The notes: generated by a model from the letters alone, not told the origin. DNA of 64,000 nucleotides from Clostridia bacterium (GCA_017461625.1 JAFTXJ010000013.1:62001-126000), one strand, 5' to 3'; numbered from the stretch's first letter, positions 16,349-25,689 are shown. Numbers and translations are program-made.

Positions 16349-16951
16349 TCAAACTTTTTCAAAATCTTCTGCACCGTGTTTACAAAGGGGGCATACAAAA
16401 TCCTCGGGTAAGGTTTCACCTTCATAAAAATATCCGCAGATTTTGCAACGATAACCCTGCTTCTGCGCAGGTTGTGGCTTCGGCTTGACATTTGCGTGAT
16501 AATAAGCATAAGTCATACTTGCAAAGTCGGTAAGATTTTCTGCTTCGGTTAGCTTCGCAATAAACATAATATGGCTGCCCATATCAACGGTTTCTGTAAC
16601 TTCACATCCAAAATAGGCATTGGTGTAGCCTGGGATATAATAAATTCCGTTCTGTGCCCTGTCACTGTTGGGGAAATCGGCAAATTTATTATACTCTCTG
16701 CCTGAATGAAAACCGAAATGCTCAAAAATTGAAAACGGTGCATTCTCTGAAATTACCGAAACATTAAACTTGCCTGTGTTCTGAATCATTTCGCAGGTTT
16801 TGTTCATTTTATTAACGGTGATGCTTACCGTCATAGGGTTGCTTGTCTGCTGAGAAAATGTGTTGATAATACAACCGTTATCAAAGTCACCTTCTTTAGC
16901 AGTGAGAATATATAATCCGTAGCTTACTTTAAAAATTGCAGTAGTATCCAT
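16349..16951 (-). CDS. Flavin reductase-rubredoxin fusion (Hrb-like)
   Basis: 200 residues from ATG 16951, with AAAGGAGG seven bases upstream. Residues 1-150 are a flavin-reductase-like FMN-binding split barrel (IINTFSQQTSNPMTVSITVNK; HSGREYNKF). Residues 160-200 are a rubredoxin: YRCKICGYFYEG with ...DFVCPLCKHG, giving two CxxC iron-binding knuckles. Such fusions (the Hrb of Moorella) pass electrons from NAD(P)H through FMN and the Fe(Cys)4 centre to oxygen- or NO-detoxifying flavodiiron partners in anaerobes. The rubredoxin is the compact form lacking a long middle insert. It is monocistronic; no flavodiiron protein lies nearby. Confidence 0.85.
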   Translation of the reverse strand: MDTTAIFKVSYGLYILTAKEGDFDNGCIINTFSQQTSNPMTVSITVNKMNKTCEMIQNTGKFNVSVISENAPFSIFEHFGFHSGREYNKFADFPNSDRAQNGIYYIPGYTNAYFGCEVTETVDMGSHIMFIAKLTEAENLTDFASMTYAYYHANVKPKPQPAQKQGYRCKICGYFYEGETLPEDFVCPLCKHGAEDFEKV

Positions 16952-17170
16952 AAGCAAACCTCCTTTTACCCTATTATTTTAGCACATTTTTTCTGTATTA
17001 CAACTTGTTTTTTACATTTTGACAAAAGAATTGTATTTGGCTGCCCCTTTCTGCACAACAGATTGTGGGTTTTTATTTTTTCGTTAGAATTTCAAAAAAA
17101 CATTTCCTTTTTTATAATTTTACTGTATAATTATATTTGTATAGTTATGTAAAAGGAAAAGTGTTATCTG

Positions 17171-18142
17171 ATGAGTTATTCAATCAACCCCGGTGTTTGG
17201 GGCAATATGTTTGGCTTGCCTGCAGATATAAGCGATAAATATCTTAAAATGGCAAACGAAACTCAAATCAAAGCTGTTGTGTGGATTTTCAGAAATGTAA
17301 GTTCCGACATAGATGCAAATACAATTTCAAAAAATATAGGCAAGCCTGTATCTGCCGTTGAAGAAGCGTTGAGATACTGGGCATCGGTCGGTGTACTCAA
17401 CTCTGAAATTGCACCTGCCGTAACTTCTCCGCCTCCCGTTGCGGATAAGCCAAAGAAAGAGCTTCCCGTTATCCCCGAAACAAAGCCCAGCTATGAGCAG
17501 ATTGCTATCCGTTGCAAAGAAGACCCTCAGCTTGAACAGCTGTTTAACGAGGTTCAGCAGATTCTCGGCAGAACTCTCGGCTACGATGGTCAGTATTCAC
17601 TACTTATGATGCACGATGATTACGGTCTGCCCGCTGAAGTGATTTTAATGCTTGCCGACTATTGCGTAAATAACGGCAAAACTTCATATTCATATATGAG
17701 AAAAATGGCAAAATCCTGGGGCGAAAAGGAAATTGATTCCATTGAAAAAGCTGATGCCGTTATTTCAAGGCTTAATACAGTGGATTCCCTTTGGGGTCAG
17801 TTCTCCCGAATGACAGGGTTGCAAAACCCAAAGCCCACGTCGGTTCAGTCACAGTATCTTTTAACATGGGTTAATGAATATAAATTCTCTATGGAGATGA
17901 TTTATTCAGCTTATGAAATCATGGTAAACAACTGTGCAAGAATCAGCTTTAAATATATGGATGCCATACTCAAAGACTGGTATCAGAAAGGCTTCAAAAC
18001 TCCCGAGGACACTCAAAAAGAGAAACAGCCCAAGAAGCCAATCACCGGCAAAAAATCCAATGCCCTTCAGGGCACCTCTTATGATATGGATGAATTTAAA
18101 CGAAGGGCAGACAAGCTCCCCGTTTATAACAAAGGAGAATAG
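17171..18142 (+). CDS. DnaD-domain replication initiation protein
   Basis: 323 residues. N-terminal winged-helix part (MSYSINPGVWGNMFGLP, VVWIFRNVSSDIDANTISKNIG). A proline-rich linker follows at about 80-105. The DnaD/DnaB_2 domain (about 115-190) includes a YxxxI-like GYDGQYSLLMMHDDYGLPAEVI, and a second related segment runs to about 290. The protein is expected to remodel DNA during loading of the replicative helicase. It is two bases upstream of the DnaC-type loader, a pairing typical of Clostridia. The ribosome site is weak (AAAAGG 15-17 bases away); an upstream GTG at 17161 is out of frame. Confidence 0.8.
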   Translation: MSYSINPGVWGNMFGLPADISDKYLKMANETQIKAVVWIFRNVSSDIDANTISKNIGKPVSAVEEALRYWASVGVLNSEIAPAVTSPPPVADKPKKELPVIPETKPSYEQIAIRCKEDPQLEQLFNEVQQILGRTLGYDGQYSLLMMHDDYGLPAEVILMLADYCVNNGKTSYSYMRKMAKSWGEKEIDSIEKADAVISRLNTVDSLWGQFSRMTGLQNPKPTSVQSQYLLTWVNEYKFSMEMIYSAYEIMVNNCARISFKYMDAILKDWYQKGFKTPEDTQKEKQPKKPITGKKSNALQGTSYDMDEFKRRADKLPVYNKGE

Positions 18143-18144
18143 AA

Positions 18145-19113
18145 ATGAAATACTCCCCTTCAGAATATGAACAGGCTCGCCGTGAGCTTGACCGCCGCCG
18201 CAATGAAGCTGAAAAAATCCAAAAGACTCACCGTGACGAGGTTGCACTCAAATGCCCCGAGCTTGTTAAAATTGAGCAGGAAATGGCAAATGCGGGTCTT
18301 AGCGTTATCAAAGCACTCGGCATGGGTGACGATTCACAGGATTTTATAAAATTCCTTGAAACCACCAACCTTGATGCTCAGAAAAGACGGGCCGAGCTTC
18401 TTAAAGAAAACGGTTATCCCGAAGATTATCTTAAGGTTAAATATTTTTGCTCAAAGTGTAATGATAAGGGATTCAAAGACGGCTTTATGTGCTCGTGCCA
18501 TAAGGTGCTTCTTAAAAACATCGCATATAAAAAGCTTTGCAGTCAGTTCCCTGTTGACAAATGCAGCTTTGAAAACTTTGACCTTTCATTTTATCCCGAT
18601 TTCGGCAGTGACATCACTCCGCACAAAAGAATGTCTGCGGTTTTCAGCTTTTGCAAAAATTACGCTGAAGATTTCAGCTCACGTTCACAGAGCATTCTGA
18701 TGCTTGGTGAAACAGGACTTGGCAAAACTCACCTTTCCCTTGCAATTGCAGGTCAGGTTATCCGTCGCGGATTCGGTGTGATTTATGCCTCAACTCAAAA
18801 CATTCTCAATAAGCTGGAAAGCGAAAAATTCGGCAGAAGCGATACTTCTGATACAGAAAAAAATCTTATTGAATGTGACCTTCTTATTCTTGATGACCTC
18901 GGAACGGAATTCAGCACCCAATTCACCGTTTCTGCAATATATAACATCATCAATTCAAGGCTGCTTGCTTCAAAGCCGACCGTTATCAGCACCAACCTCA
19001 CAATGGAGCAGCTTGAATCGGTTTATACTCAAAGGATTTCTTCAAGGATATTGAGTGAATACACAATCCTTCAATTTGACGGCACAGATATAAGACAATT
19101 GAAAACGAGGTAG
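18145..19113 (+). CDS. DnaC/DnaI-type helicase loader AAA+ ATPase
   Basis: 322 residues. N-terminal coiled region and cysteine cluster (KYFCSKCNDKGFKDGFMCSC, about 103-122), which probably binds zinc as in DnaI. The AAA+ core follows: Walker A LGETGLGKTH (about 193), Walker B LLILDDLG (about 250), sensor-type STN and an arginine QRISSRI. The role is loading the replicative DNA helicase at the origin or at stalled forks. Its start lies two bases after the DnaD gene. Confidence 0.88.
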   Translation: MKYSPSEYEQARRELDRRRNEAEKIQKTHRDEVALKCPELVKIEQEMANAGLSVIKALGMGDDSQDFIKFLETTNLDAQKRRAELLKENGYPEDYLKVKYFCSKCNDKGFKDGFMCSCHKVLLKNIAYKKLCSQFPVDKCSFENFDLSFYPDFGSDITPHKRMSAVFSFCKNYAEDFSSRSQSILMLGETGLGKTHLSLAIAGQVIRRGFGVIYASTQNILNKLESEKFGRSDTSDTEKNLIECDLLILDDLGTEFSTQFTVSAIYNIINSRLLASKPTVISTNLTMEQLESVYTQRISSRILSEYTILQFDGTDIRQLKTR

Positions 19114-19116
19114 CTT

Positions 19117-19863
19117 ATGAAAAACAAAAAACTTACTTTTATGCTTCTGGCAGGTTTTGTTGCCCTTGCCCTGATAGTGGGTGGTGTTGCAGGTGTATAT
19201 TCTCAGCTTGAACCGTACCCCATCGGTGATGATGACACAACAGTTGAACACAAAGGTAACGACACCCTGACATTCAGAAACTACGAATTTAAAACAGGCA
19301 ATTTTGTGATATCTGATAACGACAGCATTAAAGACTGCGTTCTTCTTCTTAATGACCAGCTGGGAATAAAAGAAATTTATCCGTCAAAATATGCACCTGT
19401 TTTCGGTGAAGTTAAAACGAGATATTATTACAGAAATTCCGGCAATATCATCTGTGAAAAAACTGCGACGGAAAAATCCCAGTATCAACGCACAGCTTAT
19501 TCAAAGCAAACATTTGAAATTCCTGAAATAAAACTTGAAAATATCAAAAAAATCAACGTATGCTACGGCAGTTATTATGATTCGGTAAGCGGATACACCG
19601 TTGAAGGGGTCAGCGATTTTTTTGCTGCAACAGTTGACGGTGACTGCCCCAAATTTAATTTGATGAAATACAAAGAGCTTTCCGAAGCAAAAGAAATCCG
19701 CGACTTTGTAAACGAATTTAACAGAACAGGCTCACTCAAAGAAAGCTATAAGCTGTGGAGCGAAAACTCAGGGAAAGATAATGTTTTCTTCCAGGTATTT
19801 TTTATTGACAGCTCAATCCCCTGCTCACTTCTTTTTACCAAAGAGGCAATCAATGCTCAGTAA
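19117..19863 (+). CDS. Membrane-anchored protein of unknown function
   Basis: 248 residues; one N-terminal membrane segment (about 7-27, AGFVALALIVGGVAGV) and an outer domain of about 210 residues with alternating charged and aromatic stretches. No family recognised. It starts three bases after the dnaC stop and sits 19 bases before tex, so it is in the same transcript. Only one cysteine pair is present, both far apart. No enzyme motif is visible. Confidence 0.6.
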   Translation: MKNKKLTFMLLAGFVALALIVGGVAGVYSQLEPYPIGDDDTTVEHKGNDTLTFRNYEFKTGNFVISDNDSIKDCVLLLNDQLGIKEIYPSKYAPVFGEVKTRYYYRNSGNIICEKTATEKSQYQRTAYSKQTFEIPEIKLENIKKINVCYGSYYDSVSGYTVEGVSDFFAATVDGDCPKFNLMKYKELSEAKEIRDFVNEFNRTGSLKESYKLWSENSGKDNVFFQVFFIDSSIPCSLLFTKEAINAQ

Positions 19864-19882
19864 GAAAGGTATCTAAAACAAT

Positions 19883-22045
19883 ATGGATATAATCAGAAAA
19901 TTAACAGAAGAATTTAAAATTCAATCCTGGCAGGTTGAAAACACCGTCAGCCTTATCGACGACGGTAACACCATCCCCTTTATTGCCCGTTACCGTAAAG
20001 AGGCTCACGGCACACTTGATGACCAGACCTTACGTGAAATTGCTGACAGGCTGGAATATCTGAGAAACCTTGAAAAACGCAAGGAAGAGGTTTTTTCATC
20101 CATTGAAAGTCAGGAAAAAATGACCGATGAAATTGCCGCTGCGCTTGAAAACGCACAGACCCTTGCAGAAATTGAAGATATTTACAGACCGTTCAAGCCC
20201 AAAAGAAAAACAAGGGCATCTGTTGCCCGTGAAAAGGGGCTTGAACCACTTGCTGCTGCAATTTATCTTCAGGAAGTTAATTCCCCTTCGCCCGAAGAAA
20301 TGGCACAAGACTATATTGACCCTGAAAAAGGTGTTGAAACAGCAGAAGATGCTCTTCAGGGAGCAATGGATATTATTGCAGAAGATATTTCAGACAATGC
20401 AAATATCCGCCGCAGATTGAGAAATCTTTTTACCGTTTCAGGTGAAGTTATTTCAAAAGCAAGCGACCCCGAAGCAGAAAGTGTTTATACTCAATATTAT
20501 GACTTTTCTCAGCCTGTTAACAAAATTGCAGGGCACAGAGTGCTTGCAGTTGACCGTGGAGAAAGAGAAGGGTTCTTAAAAGTCAGTGTTACTCTTGACC
20601 CTGTAAAAGCTTCAAACGTTATTATAAGCGAAACCCTTGCCGAGAATGATTCTCCTTGCCGAGATACCGTACGTGCAGCAGGAATTGATGCATATGACAG
20701 GTTGATTTATCCCTCAGTTGAAAGAGAAATACGCTCAATGCTCACAGAAAAAGCAGCCGGAGATGCCATTAAGGTGTTTTCGCAAAACCTTCGTGAGCTT
20801 TTGCTTCAGCCACCTGTTAAAGGCAAGGTTGCTCTCGGCCTTGACCCCGGATACAGAACCGGCTGCAAGGTTGCTGTGGTTGACCCTACAGGAAGGGTTC
20901 TTGACACAGACGTGGCTTATATCACCCATTCTCAGGCAAAACAGCTTGAAGCAAAAAGCCTTATTAAGTCACTTATTTTAAAACACGGTGTTGAGATTAT
21001 CGCCATCGGCAACGGTACAGCCTCAAAAGAAACTGAAATTTTCACAGCAGAGCTTCTTAAAGAAATGTCATCCGGTGCAGGCTATATGGTAGTTAGCGAA
21101 GCCGGTGCTTCTGTTTATTCAGCATCCAAGCTGGCAGCGGAAGAATTTCCTCAGTTTGACGTATCATTAAGAAGTGCCGTTTCAATTGCAAGGCGTTTGC
21201 AGGACCCGTTGGCAGAGCTTGTTAAAATTGACCCAAAAGCTATCGGTGTCGGTCAGTATCAGCACGATATGCCAAAGAAAGAGCTTGAAAGTGCACTTGA
21301 TGGTGTTGTTGAAGATGCAGTTAACAGCGTTGGTGTTGACCTTAACACTGCTTCCCCGTCCCTTCTTTCAAGGGTTGCAGGTATTAATTCAACCGTTGCC
21401 AAAAACATTGTTGCTTACAGAGAAGAAAACGGTGCCTTCACCTCTCGTTCACAGCTCAAAAAAGTCTCCAAGCTCGGAGCAAAAGCTTTTGAACAGTGTG
21501 CAGGCTTTATGCGTGTGCCCGAAAGCAAAAACGTACTTGACAACACAGGTGTTCATCCTGAAAGCTATGACGCTGCTAAAAAACTCCTTGAGGTTTGCTC
21601 AATTTCAGCAAAGGACATTGCTGCAGGCAAATCAGATGAGCTGAAATCTGCCGTTGAAAAAATCGGTGAAGAAGCCCTTGCAAAAGAGCTTGATATAGGT
21701 GTTCCCACCCTTCACGATATTATCAAAGAGCTTTCACAGCCCGGTCGTGACCCTCGTGACGAGTTGCCGCCACCCATGCTTCGCTCAGATGTTATGGATA
21801 TGTCTGATCTGACGGTTGGTATGGAGCTTCAGGGAACAGTCAGAAATGTTATCGACTTCGGTGCATTTGTAGATATTGGTGTTCATCAGGACGGGCTTGT
21901 CCACATTTCACAAATTACCGACAAATATATCAAACACCCGTCAGAGGCACTTAAAGTCGGTCAGATTGTAACCGTATGGGTTATCTCAGTCGATGTTAAA
22001 AAAGGCAGAATCGGCCTTACAATGAAAAAGCCAAAAGAGGCTTAA
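19883..22045 (+). CDS. tex: Tex-family RNA-binding transcription accessory protein
   Basis: 720 residues, the usual length. Domains in order: N-terminal helix-turn-helix region (FIARYRKEAHGTLDDQTLREI), the long linker with RKTRASVAREKGLEPLA, and a YqgF/RNase H-like core (ALGLDPGYRTGCKVAVVD, about 318). A helix-hairpin-helix pair follows (VDLNTASPSLLSRVAGI, about 485). A C-terminal S1 domain (GMELQGTVRNVIDFGAFVDI, about 640-715) completes it. Tex binds structured nucleic acid and affects transcription in many bacteria. It is in a plus-strand run with dnaD-dnaC. Confidence 0.93.
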   Translation: MDIIRKLTEEFKIQSWQVENTVSLIDDGNTIPFIARYRKEAHGTLDDQTLREIADRLEYLRNLEKRKEEVFSSIESQEKMTDEIAAALENAQTLAEIEDIYRPFKPKRKTRASVAREKGLEPLAAAIYLQEVNSPSPEEMAQDYIDPEKGVETAEDALQGAMDIIAEDISDNANIRRRLRNLFTVSGEVISKASDPEAESVYTQYYDFSQPVNKIAGHRVLAVDRGEREGFLKVSVTLDPVKASNVIISETLAENDSPCRDTVRAAGIDAYDRLIYPSVEREIRSMLTEKAAGDAIKVFSQNLRELLLQPPVKGKVALGLDPGYRTGCKVAVVDPTGRVLDTDVAYITHSQAKQLEAKSLIKSLILKHGVEIIAIGNGTASKETEIFTAELLKEMSSGAGYMVVSEAGASVYSASKLAAEEFPQFDVSLRSAVSIARRLQDPLAELVKIDPKAIGVGQYQHDMPKKELESALDGVVEDAVNSVGVDLNTASPSLLSRVAGINSTVAKNIVAYREENGAFTSRSQLKKVSKLGAKAFEQCAGFMRVPESKNVLDNTGVHPESYDAAKKLLEVCSISAKDIAAGKSDELKSAVEKIGEEALAKELDIGVPTLHDIIKELSQPGRDPRDELPPPMLRSDVMDMSDLTVGMELQGTVRNVIDFGAFVDIGVHQDGLVHISQITDKYIKHPSEALKVGQIVTVWVISVDVKKGRIGLTMKKPKEA

Positions 22046-22058
22046 CGGAGGTTTTATT

Positions 22059-23033
22059 ATGAAAAAAATTATTTCTGTTTTACTTGTTATTTCAATGCTT
22101 TTTTCCCTTTGTGCAGTAAACGCATTTGCTGCAGTTAATTCAAACACCGCAAAGTTCACATTCAGTGCAAGCGTGCTTAACGCTTCTTCAAGCGGACAGG
22201 CTCAGGACAAAAAAGATTACCTTAACACAACTGACAAAACAGTCTACAATTCAACCGACGGCAAAACAATAACCGTTTATCCCGGTCAGGTTGTATGGGT
22301 AACTATGCACCTTGAAACCGGCTCAAAATATTATGCAGGTGACCTTCAGGCATACGTTTTTTACACAACAAACATTTTTAAATCTACCGATCAGAATAAC
22401 GGATGCTACATCTGGGACACTGAAGGGAAATATTCAGGCGTATGCGCTAGAACAGGTGCTCCTTTTTCAAAAATGGTGACCGAGGCAATAAATATTACCT
22501 ACCCTGAAAACTGGTCAGAATCACAAAGAGCTGCTTACGGCTTTTATTCTGTAATCATGTATCCAAATCCGAATGTAACAACAACCGTTCAGTCAAGCAT
22601 TAACGATGATCTTGTAACCTTCCCGGTTTATGTAAAGGCAGATGCCAAAGCCGGTGACAAAGGCTCAATTTATATCCCCGTTGAAACAGTAACGTCTGAT
22701 GACAACCCAAGTGGAAGATTTATGCTTTCAAACTATGCAGACAAAGGCAACACCCTCAGCCAGAATATTCCTCACTCAAAAGATCAGACCATCGACCTGA
22801 GCGAAGCAAAACTAAACTTCGTTGTAGGCGGCAAAAGCAACACTTACGGTGATGTTAACAGTGACAGCAAAATCAACTCCAGTGACGCATTGTTGGTTTT
22901 GCAGTCATCAACAGGCGTTGTTTCTCTTTCAAGCAAACAAAAAGAGCAGGCAGATGTAAATAGAGACAGCAAAATCAATGCTTCAGATGCACTCTTAATT
23001 TTACAATATGCAACAGGAATCGTGACAAAATAA
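22059..23033 (+). CDS. Secreted dockerin-bearing protein with beta-sandwich module
   Basis: 324 residues, CGGAGG upstream. Signal peptide 1-24 (cut near AFA-AV). The C-terminal 60 residues are a type I dockerin: two calcium loops DVNSDSKINSSD and DVNRDSKINASD, each followed by a helix (ALLVLQSSTG, ALLILQYATG). The N-terminal 230 residues have a VYPGQVVWVTMHLE start and a VKADAKAGDKGSIYIPVET end. This recalls cohesin-type sandwiches (V-x-x-G-x-x-V-x-V-x-V) and is an inference. Dockerins plug into cohesins of scaffoldin proteins, so this organism probably builds a cellulosome-like or surface complex. It lies between tex and a glycosyltransferase. Confidence 0.85.
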   Translation: MKKIISVLLVISMLFSLCAVNAFAAVNSNTAKFTFSASVLNASSSGQAQDKKDYLNTTDKTVYNSTDGKTITVYPGQVVWVTMHLETGSKYYAGDLQAYVFYTTNIFKSTDQNNGCYIWDTEGKYSGVCARTGAPFSKMVTEAINITYPENWSESQRAAYGFYSVIMYPNPNVTTTVQSSINDDLVTFPVYVKADAKAGDKGSIYIPVETVTSDDNPSGRFMLSNYADKGNTLSQNIPHSKDQTIDLSEAKLNFVVGGKSNTYGDVNSDSKINSSDALLVLQSSTGVVSLSSKQKEQADVNRDSKINASDALLILQYATGIVTK

Positions 23034-23052
23034 ATCATACGGAGAAATGTGT

Positions 23053-24159
23053 ATGCCTAAAATCAAGCTTGCCTATGTTACCCACGGGCTTTCTTCCAAC
23101 GGAATAGAATCATTGCTTGTCAACATCGTAAACCACATCGACATGAGCAAATACGATGTCACATTTGTTGTGGCAATTGATAAAGATACCATTCCCCTTC
23201 ACGAAGAAACCGTAAGAAAACTTGGTGCTGATATTATAAAAATATGTGACCTTGACACTATCAAAAAAAAGGTAGAATATATACGCTCTCTTGAAAATAT
23301 TTTCAGGGCAGGTAATTTTGACATAGTACATGCAAATATGGATCTGCTTAACGGAATTGTTCTCAGAGCAGCAAGAAAAGCCGGCATCAAAAAAAGAATT
23401 TGTCATGCGCATACTTCTTCTTCAACTTTTTCTGCAGACAATCACGGAGATTTACTTTTTGCAACAATACAAAAAGTTTACCGATTTATTATGAGAAGTC
23501 TTATTCTCAAAAACTCAACGCATTTGCTTGGCTGTTCAGATGCCGCAAATAAATATATGTATTCCACAAAAAGCAATAAAGCTATAAAAATAAGTAACGG
23601 AATTGATGTTTCAAGATTTTTTAAAGAAGAAACTGCCGCATCGTCAAGATATATCAATCTTGTTACCGTAGGCAGACTTTCTTCACCCAAAAACCCATTG
23701 TTTATAATTGACATAATAAAAGAGCTCTCTCTCCTGCGTCAGGATTTTGTGTTCAATTGGGTCGGAGATGGTGAGATGAAAAATCTGATTGCTGAAACAA
23801 TAAAAGAAAAAGGTCTGTCTGAATTTTTTAACCTGATGGGCGTAAGAACAGATATTCCGCAGATTCTTCATAGCTGTTCATATTTTTTAATGCCTTCACT
23901 TTTTGAAGGTCTTCCGGTTTCTTTGGTTGAAGCTCAGGCTGCCGGGCTTGAATGTTTTGTATCATCCGTTGTCACAAAAGAGGTTGATCTCGGTGCATGC
24001 CATTTTATCCCTCTTGATTCAGGGGCAAAGCAATGGGCCAAAATAATTAACGAAACCATTAACAGAAATCAGCCCTTGACTGTTGATAAAAACAAACTGA
24101 TGAAGTTTGATATATCCTACACCGTCAAGCAGCTTGATAAAGTGTATACACAAAAATAG
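23053..24159 (+). CDS. Glycosyltransferase family 4 (GT-B)
   Basis: 368 residues from ATG 23053, which has GGAG eight bases upstream; the ATG at 23047 is only two bases from it. N-terminal acceptor domain with YVTHGLSSNGIESLLVNIV. C-terminal donor domain: VTVGRLSSPKNPLFIIDI (about 205), WVGDGEMKNLI, then MPSLFEGLPVSLVEAQAAGL (about 300) carrying the E-x7-E motif of retaining GT4 enzymes. It transfers a sugar from a nucleotide donor, probably for capsular or cell-surface glycan. The position between a dockerin protein and a YtvI-like protein does not define the product. Confidence 0.85.
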   Translation: MPKIKLAYVTHGLSSNGIESLLVNIVNHIDMSKYDVTFVVAIDKDTIPLHEETVRKLGADIIKICDLDTIKKKVEYIRSLENIFRAGNFDIVHANMDLLNGIVLRAARKAGIKKRICHAHTSSSTFSADNHGDLLFATIQKVYRFIMRSLILKNSTHLLGCSDAANKYMYSTKSNKAIKISNGIDVSRFFKEETAASSRYINLVTVGRLSSPKNPLFIIDIIKELSLLRQDFVFNWVGDGEMKNLIAETIKEKGLSEFFNLMGVRTDIPQILHSCSYFLMPSLFEGLPVSLVEAQAAGLECFVSSVVTKEVDLGACHFIPLDSGAKQWAKIINETINRNQPLTVDKNKLMKFDISYTVKQLDKVYTQK

Positions 24160-24179
24160 TTTTAAGGAGCAAAGTAATC

Positions 24180-25352
24180 ATGACCCCCACCGTTGAAAAA
24201 AGATTCGGCAGAATAATCAACATCCTTTATTTTGCTTTAATTATCGGCATTGCTTTTCTGTTTTTAAAATATTGCTTTGGTTTGGTCTTCCCATTCATTT
24301 TTGCTTTTTTTGTTGCAATGATAGTCCAAAGACCAACCAATGCTTGCTATAAAAAGCTAAAAAAGGGCAAGGGCGTAATATCCACCGTTCTTGTTATAAC
24401 TTTGCTTTTGATTTTTGCAGCTTTTGTATCTCTCGCAGGTGCACAGATTGTTTCAACAGCAAAAGACTTTGTAGCATTTATAACTCAAAAAATCAATGAC
24501 TTCCCGACTCTTATTGAAAATATTGAAACCTGGGTGCTCAGTGTGATTGCGATTTTGCCCGACTCTATAGAACAAAAGCTCAGTGCATCGGTTATCTCAG
24601 GCCTCAACAATTTCAAAGAACTGACAGCAACCGAAGCAGCCGGTATTCTTGTTGAATCCGCTGCGGATACCGAAATCAGCTTTTCCTCTATTCTGGCACC
24701 AATCGGCGGCGGAATCTGGGGAGTTGTTAAAGAAATTCCTTCTGTGCTTATCGCAATTGTTGTGTCAGTAATAGCCTCTTGCTTTATGGCATCAGATTAT
24801 GACCGTCTTGTGGGCTTTGTTAAAAATCAGTTGCCGGAGAAAAAACGCTTCGCCCTTTCAAAAAGCAAGGCAATACTTCTTACCACTCTTAAGCAACTTA
24901 TAAAAGCTTACGGCACTATTATGCTCATAACTTTTACCGAAGTGTTTGTCGGACTTAACATCCTTAAACTTGTCGGAATTTATGACAGCGGTTACATTTT
25001 TATCCTCTCGGCTATAACCTGTGTAGTTGATATTGTTCCCGTTTTAGGCACAGGCACAATTATGATACCCTGGGCTTTTTACAGCCTCATCACGGGCAAT
25101 TACCCCCTTGCTATCGGACTTGTTGTGATTTACGCAATTATTCTTGTTATCCGACAGGTTATTGAACCAAAGCTTGTTGCTGTCAGATTGGGACTGCCTC
25201 CCGTTCTTACAATAGCGGCAATGTATCTCGGCACACAGCTTTTCGGTTTCATCGGCATATTCCTTCTTCCTATTATTTTAATTATGCTCAAACGCCTTAA
25301 TGATGAAGGTATTGTTCATCTTTGGAAGTCCGGAGAAGCTAATAAAAATTAA
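24180..25352 (+). CDS. AI-2E family / YtvI-like membrane protein
   Basis: 390 residues with about eight membrane segments and a soluble loop at 85-190 (the AI-2E transporter layout). Conserved parts: VFPFIFAFFVAMIVQRPTN, KAYGTIMLITFTEVFVGL, DIVPVLGTGTIMIPWAFYSL and QVIEPKLVAVRLGLPPVLTIAAMYLGTQLFG. YtvI members are sporulation-associated integral membrane proteins in Firmicutes; others export small molecules or act as Na+/H+ antiporters. It has AAGGAGC upstream and is the last protein gene of the run. Confidence 0.8.
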   Translation: MTPTVEKRFGRIINILYFALIIGIAFLFLKYCFGLVFPFIFAFFVAMIVQRPTNACYKKLKKGKGVISTVLVITLLLIFAAFVSLAGAQIVSTAKDFVAFITQKINDFPTLIENIETWVLSVIAILPDSIEQKLSASVISGLNNFKELTATEAAGILVESAADTEISFSSILAPIGGGIWGVVKEIPSVLIAIVVSVIASCFMASDYDRLVGFVKNQLPEKKRFALSKSKAILLTTLKQLIKAYGTIMLITFTEVFVGLNILKLVGIYDSGYIFILSAITCVVDIVPVLGTGTIMIPWAFYSLITGNYPLAIGLVVIYAIILVIRQVIEPKLVAVRLGLPPVLTIAAMYLGTQLFGFIGIFLLPIILIMLKRLNDEGIVHLWKSGEANKN

Positions 25353-25386
25353 TTTCAAAAAAAATTAAAAAAATTTTAAAAAAGTG

Positions 25387-25415
25387 TTGACAAAACGCTC
25401 GGTTTATGATAAAGT
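25387..25415 (+). promoter_or_regulatory. Promoter of the tRNA-Thr/tRNA-Tyr unit
   Basis: TTGACA (25387-25392), 17-base spacer, TAAAGT (25410-25415). An inverted repeat AACGCTC (25394-25400) / GAGCGTT (25420-25426) brackets the -10 element. The tRNA starts 17 bases after the -10. Confidence 0.55.
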
Positions 25416-25432
25416 AATTGAGCGTTGAGTTC

Positions 25433-25508
25433 GCTGGTGTAGCTCAGTTGGTAGAGCAGCTGATTTGTAATCAGCAGGTCGGGGGTTCGAGTCCGTCCAC
25501 CAGCTCCA
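25433..25508 (+). tRNA. tRNA-Thr(TGT)
   Basis: Acceptor GCTGGTG pairs with CACCAGC. D-arm GCTC...GAGC. Anticodon stem GCTGA/TCAGC closes loop TTTGTAA with anticodon TGT. T loop TTCGAGT, discriminator T and encoded CCA. The T stem (GGGGG/CCGTC) has a central G-G mismatch and a G-T wobble, which is unusual but leaves the other features intact. Confidence 0.95.
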
Positions 25509-25528
25509 TAACGCTTTTAATTTAATAA

Positions 25529-25613
25529 GGGAGAGTTCCCGAGCGGCCAAAGGGAACAGACTGTAAATCTGTCGTCAGTGACTTCGGTGGTTCGAATCCA
25601 CCCTCTCCCACCA
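25529..25613 (+). tRNA. tRNA-Tyr(GTA)
   Basis: Class II tRNA of 85 bases with a long variable arm (TCAGTGACTTCGG region). Acceptor GGGAGAG/CTCTCCC, anticodon loop CTGTAAA with GTA, T loop TTCGAAT, discriminator A and encoded CCA. It follows tRNA-Thr by 20 bases in the same transcript. The debris just downstream suggests a past insertion next to this gene. Confidence 0.96.
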
Positions 25614-25622
25614 GCAAAGGAT

Positions 25623-25660
25623 AATCCGAACATTTTACCGATTGGTAAGACGTTCGGATT
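25623..25660 (+). terminator. Terminator after the tRNA pair
   Basis: AATCCGAAC (25623-25631) pairs with GTTCGGATT (25652-25660). An inner TTACC/GGTAA hairpin extends it. A moderate T-rich tract (CTTTGTCTT) follows. Confidence 0.6.
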
Positions 25661-25689
25661 CTTTGTCTTATTAAACGAATAAAAAGATT

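Noticed and set aside
17018..17060. Promoter with TTGACA before dnaD
   Set aside because: No acceptable -10 lies 15-19 bases downstream; the dnaD promoter remains unassigned.
25433..25613. tRNA-Tyr 3' end as an attachment site for the island
   Set aside because: I searched by eye for a second copy of the tRNA end near 32.7-33.0 kb and found none, so no attachment repeats are claimed.
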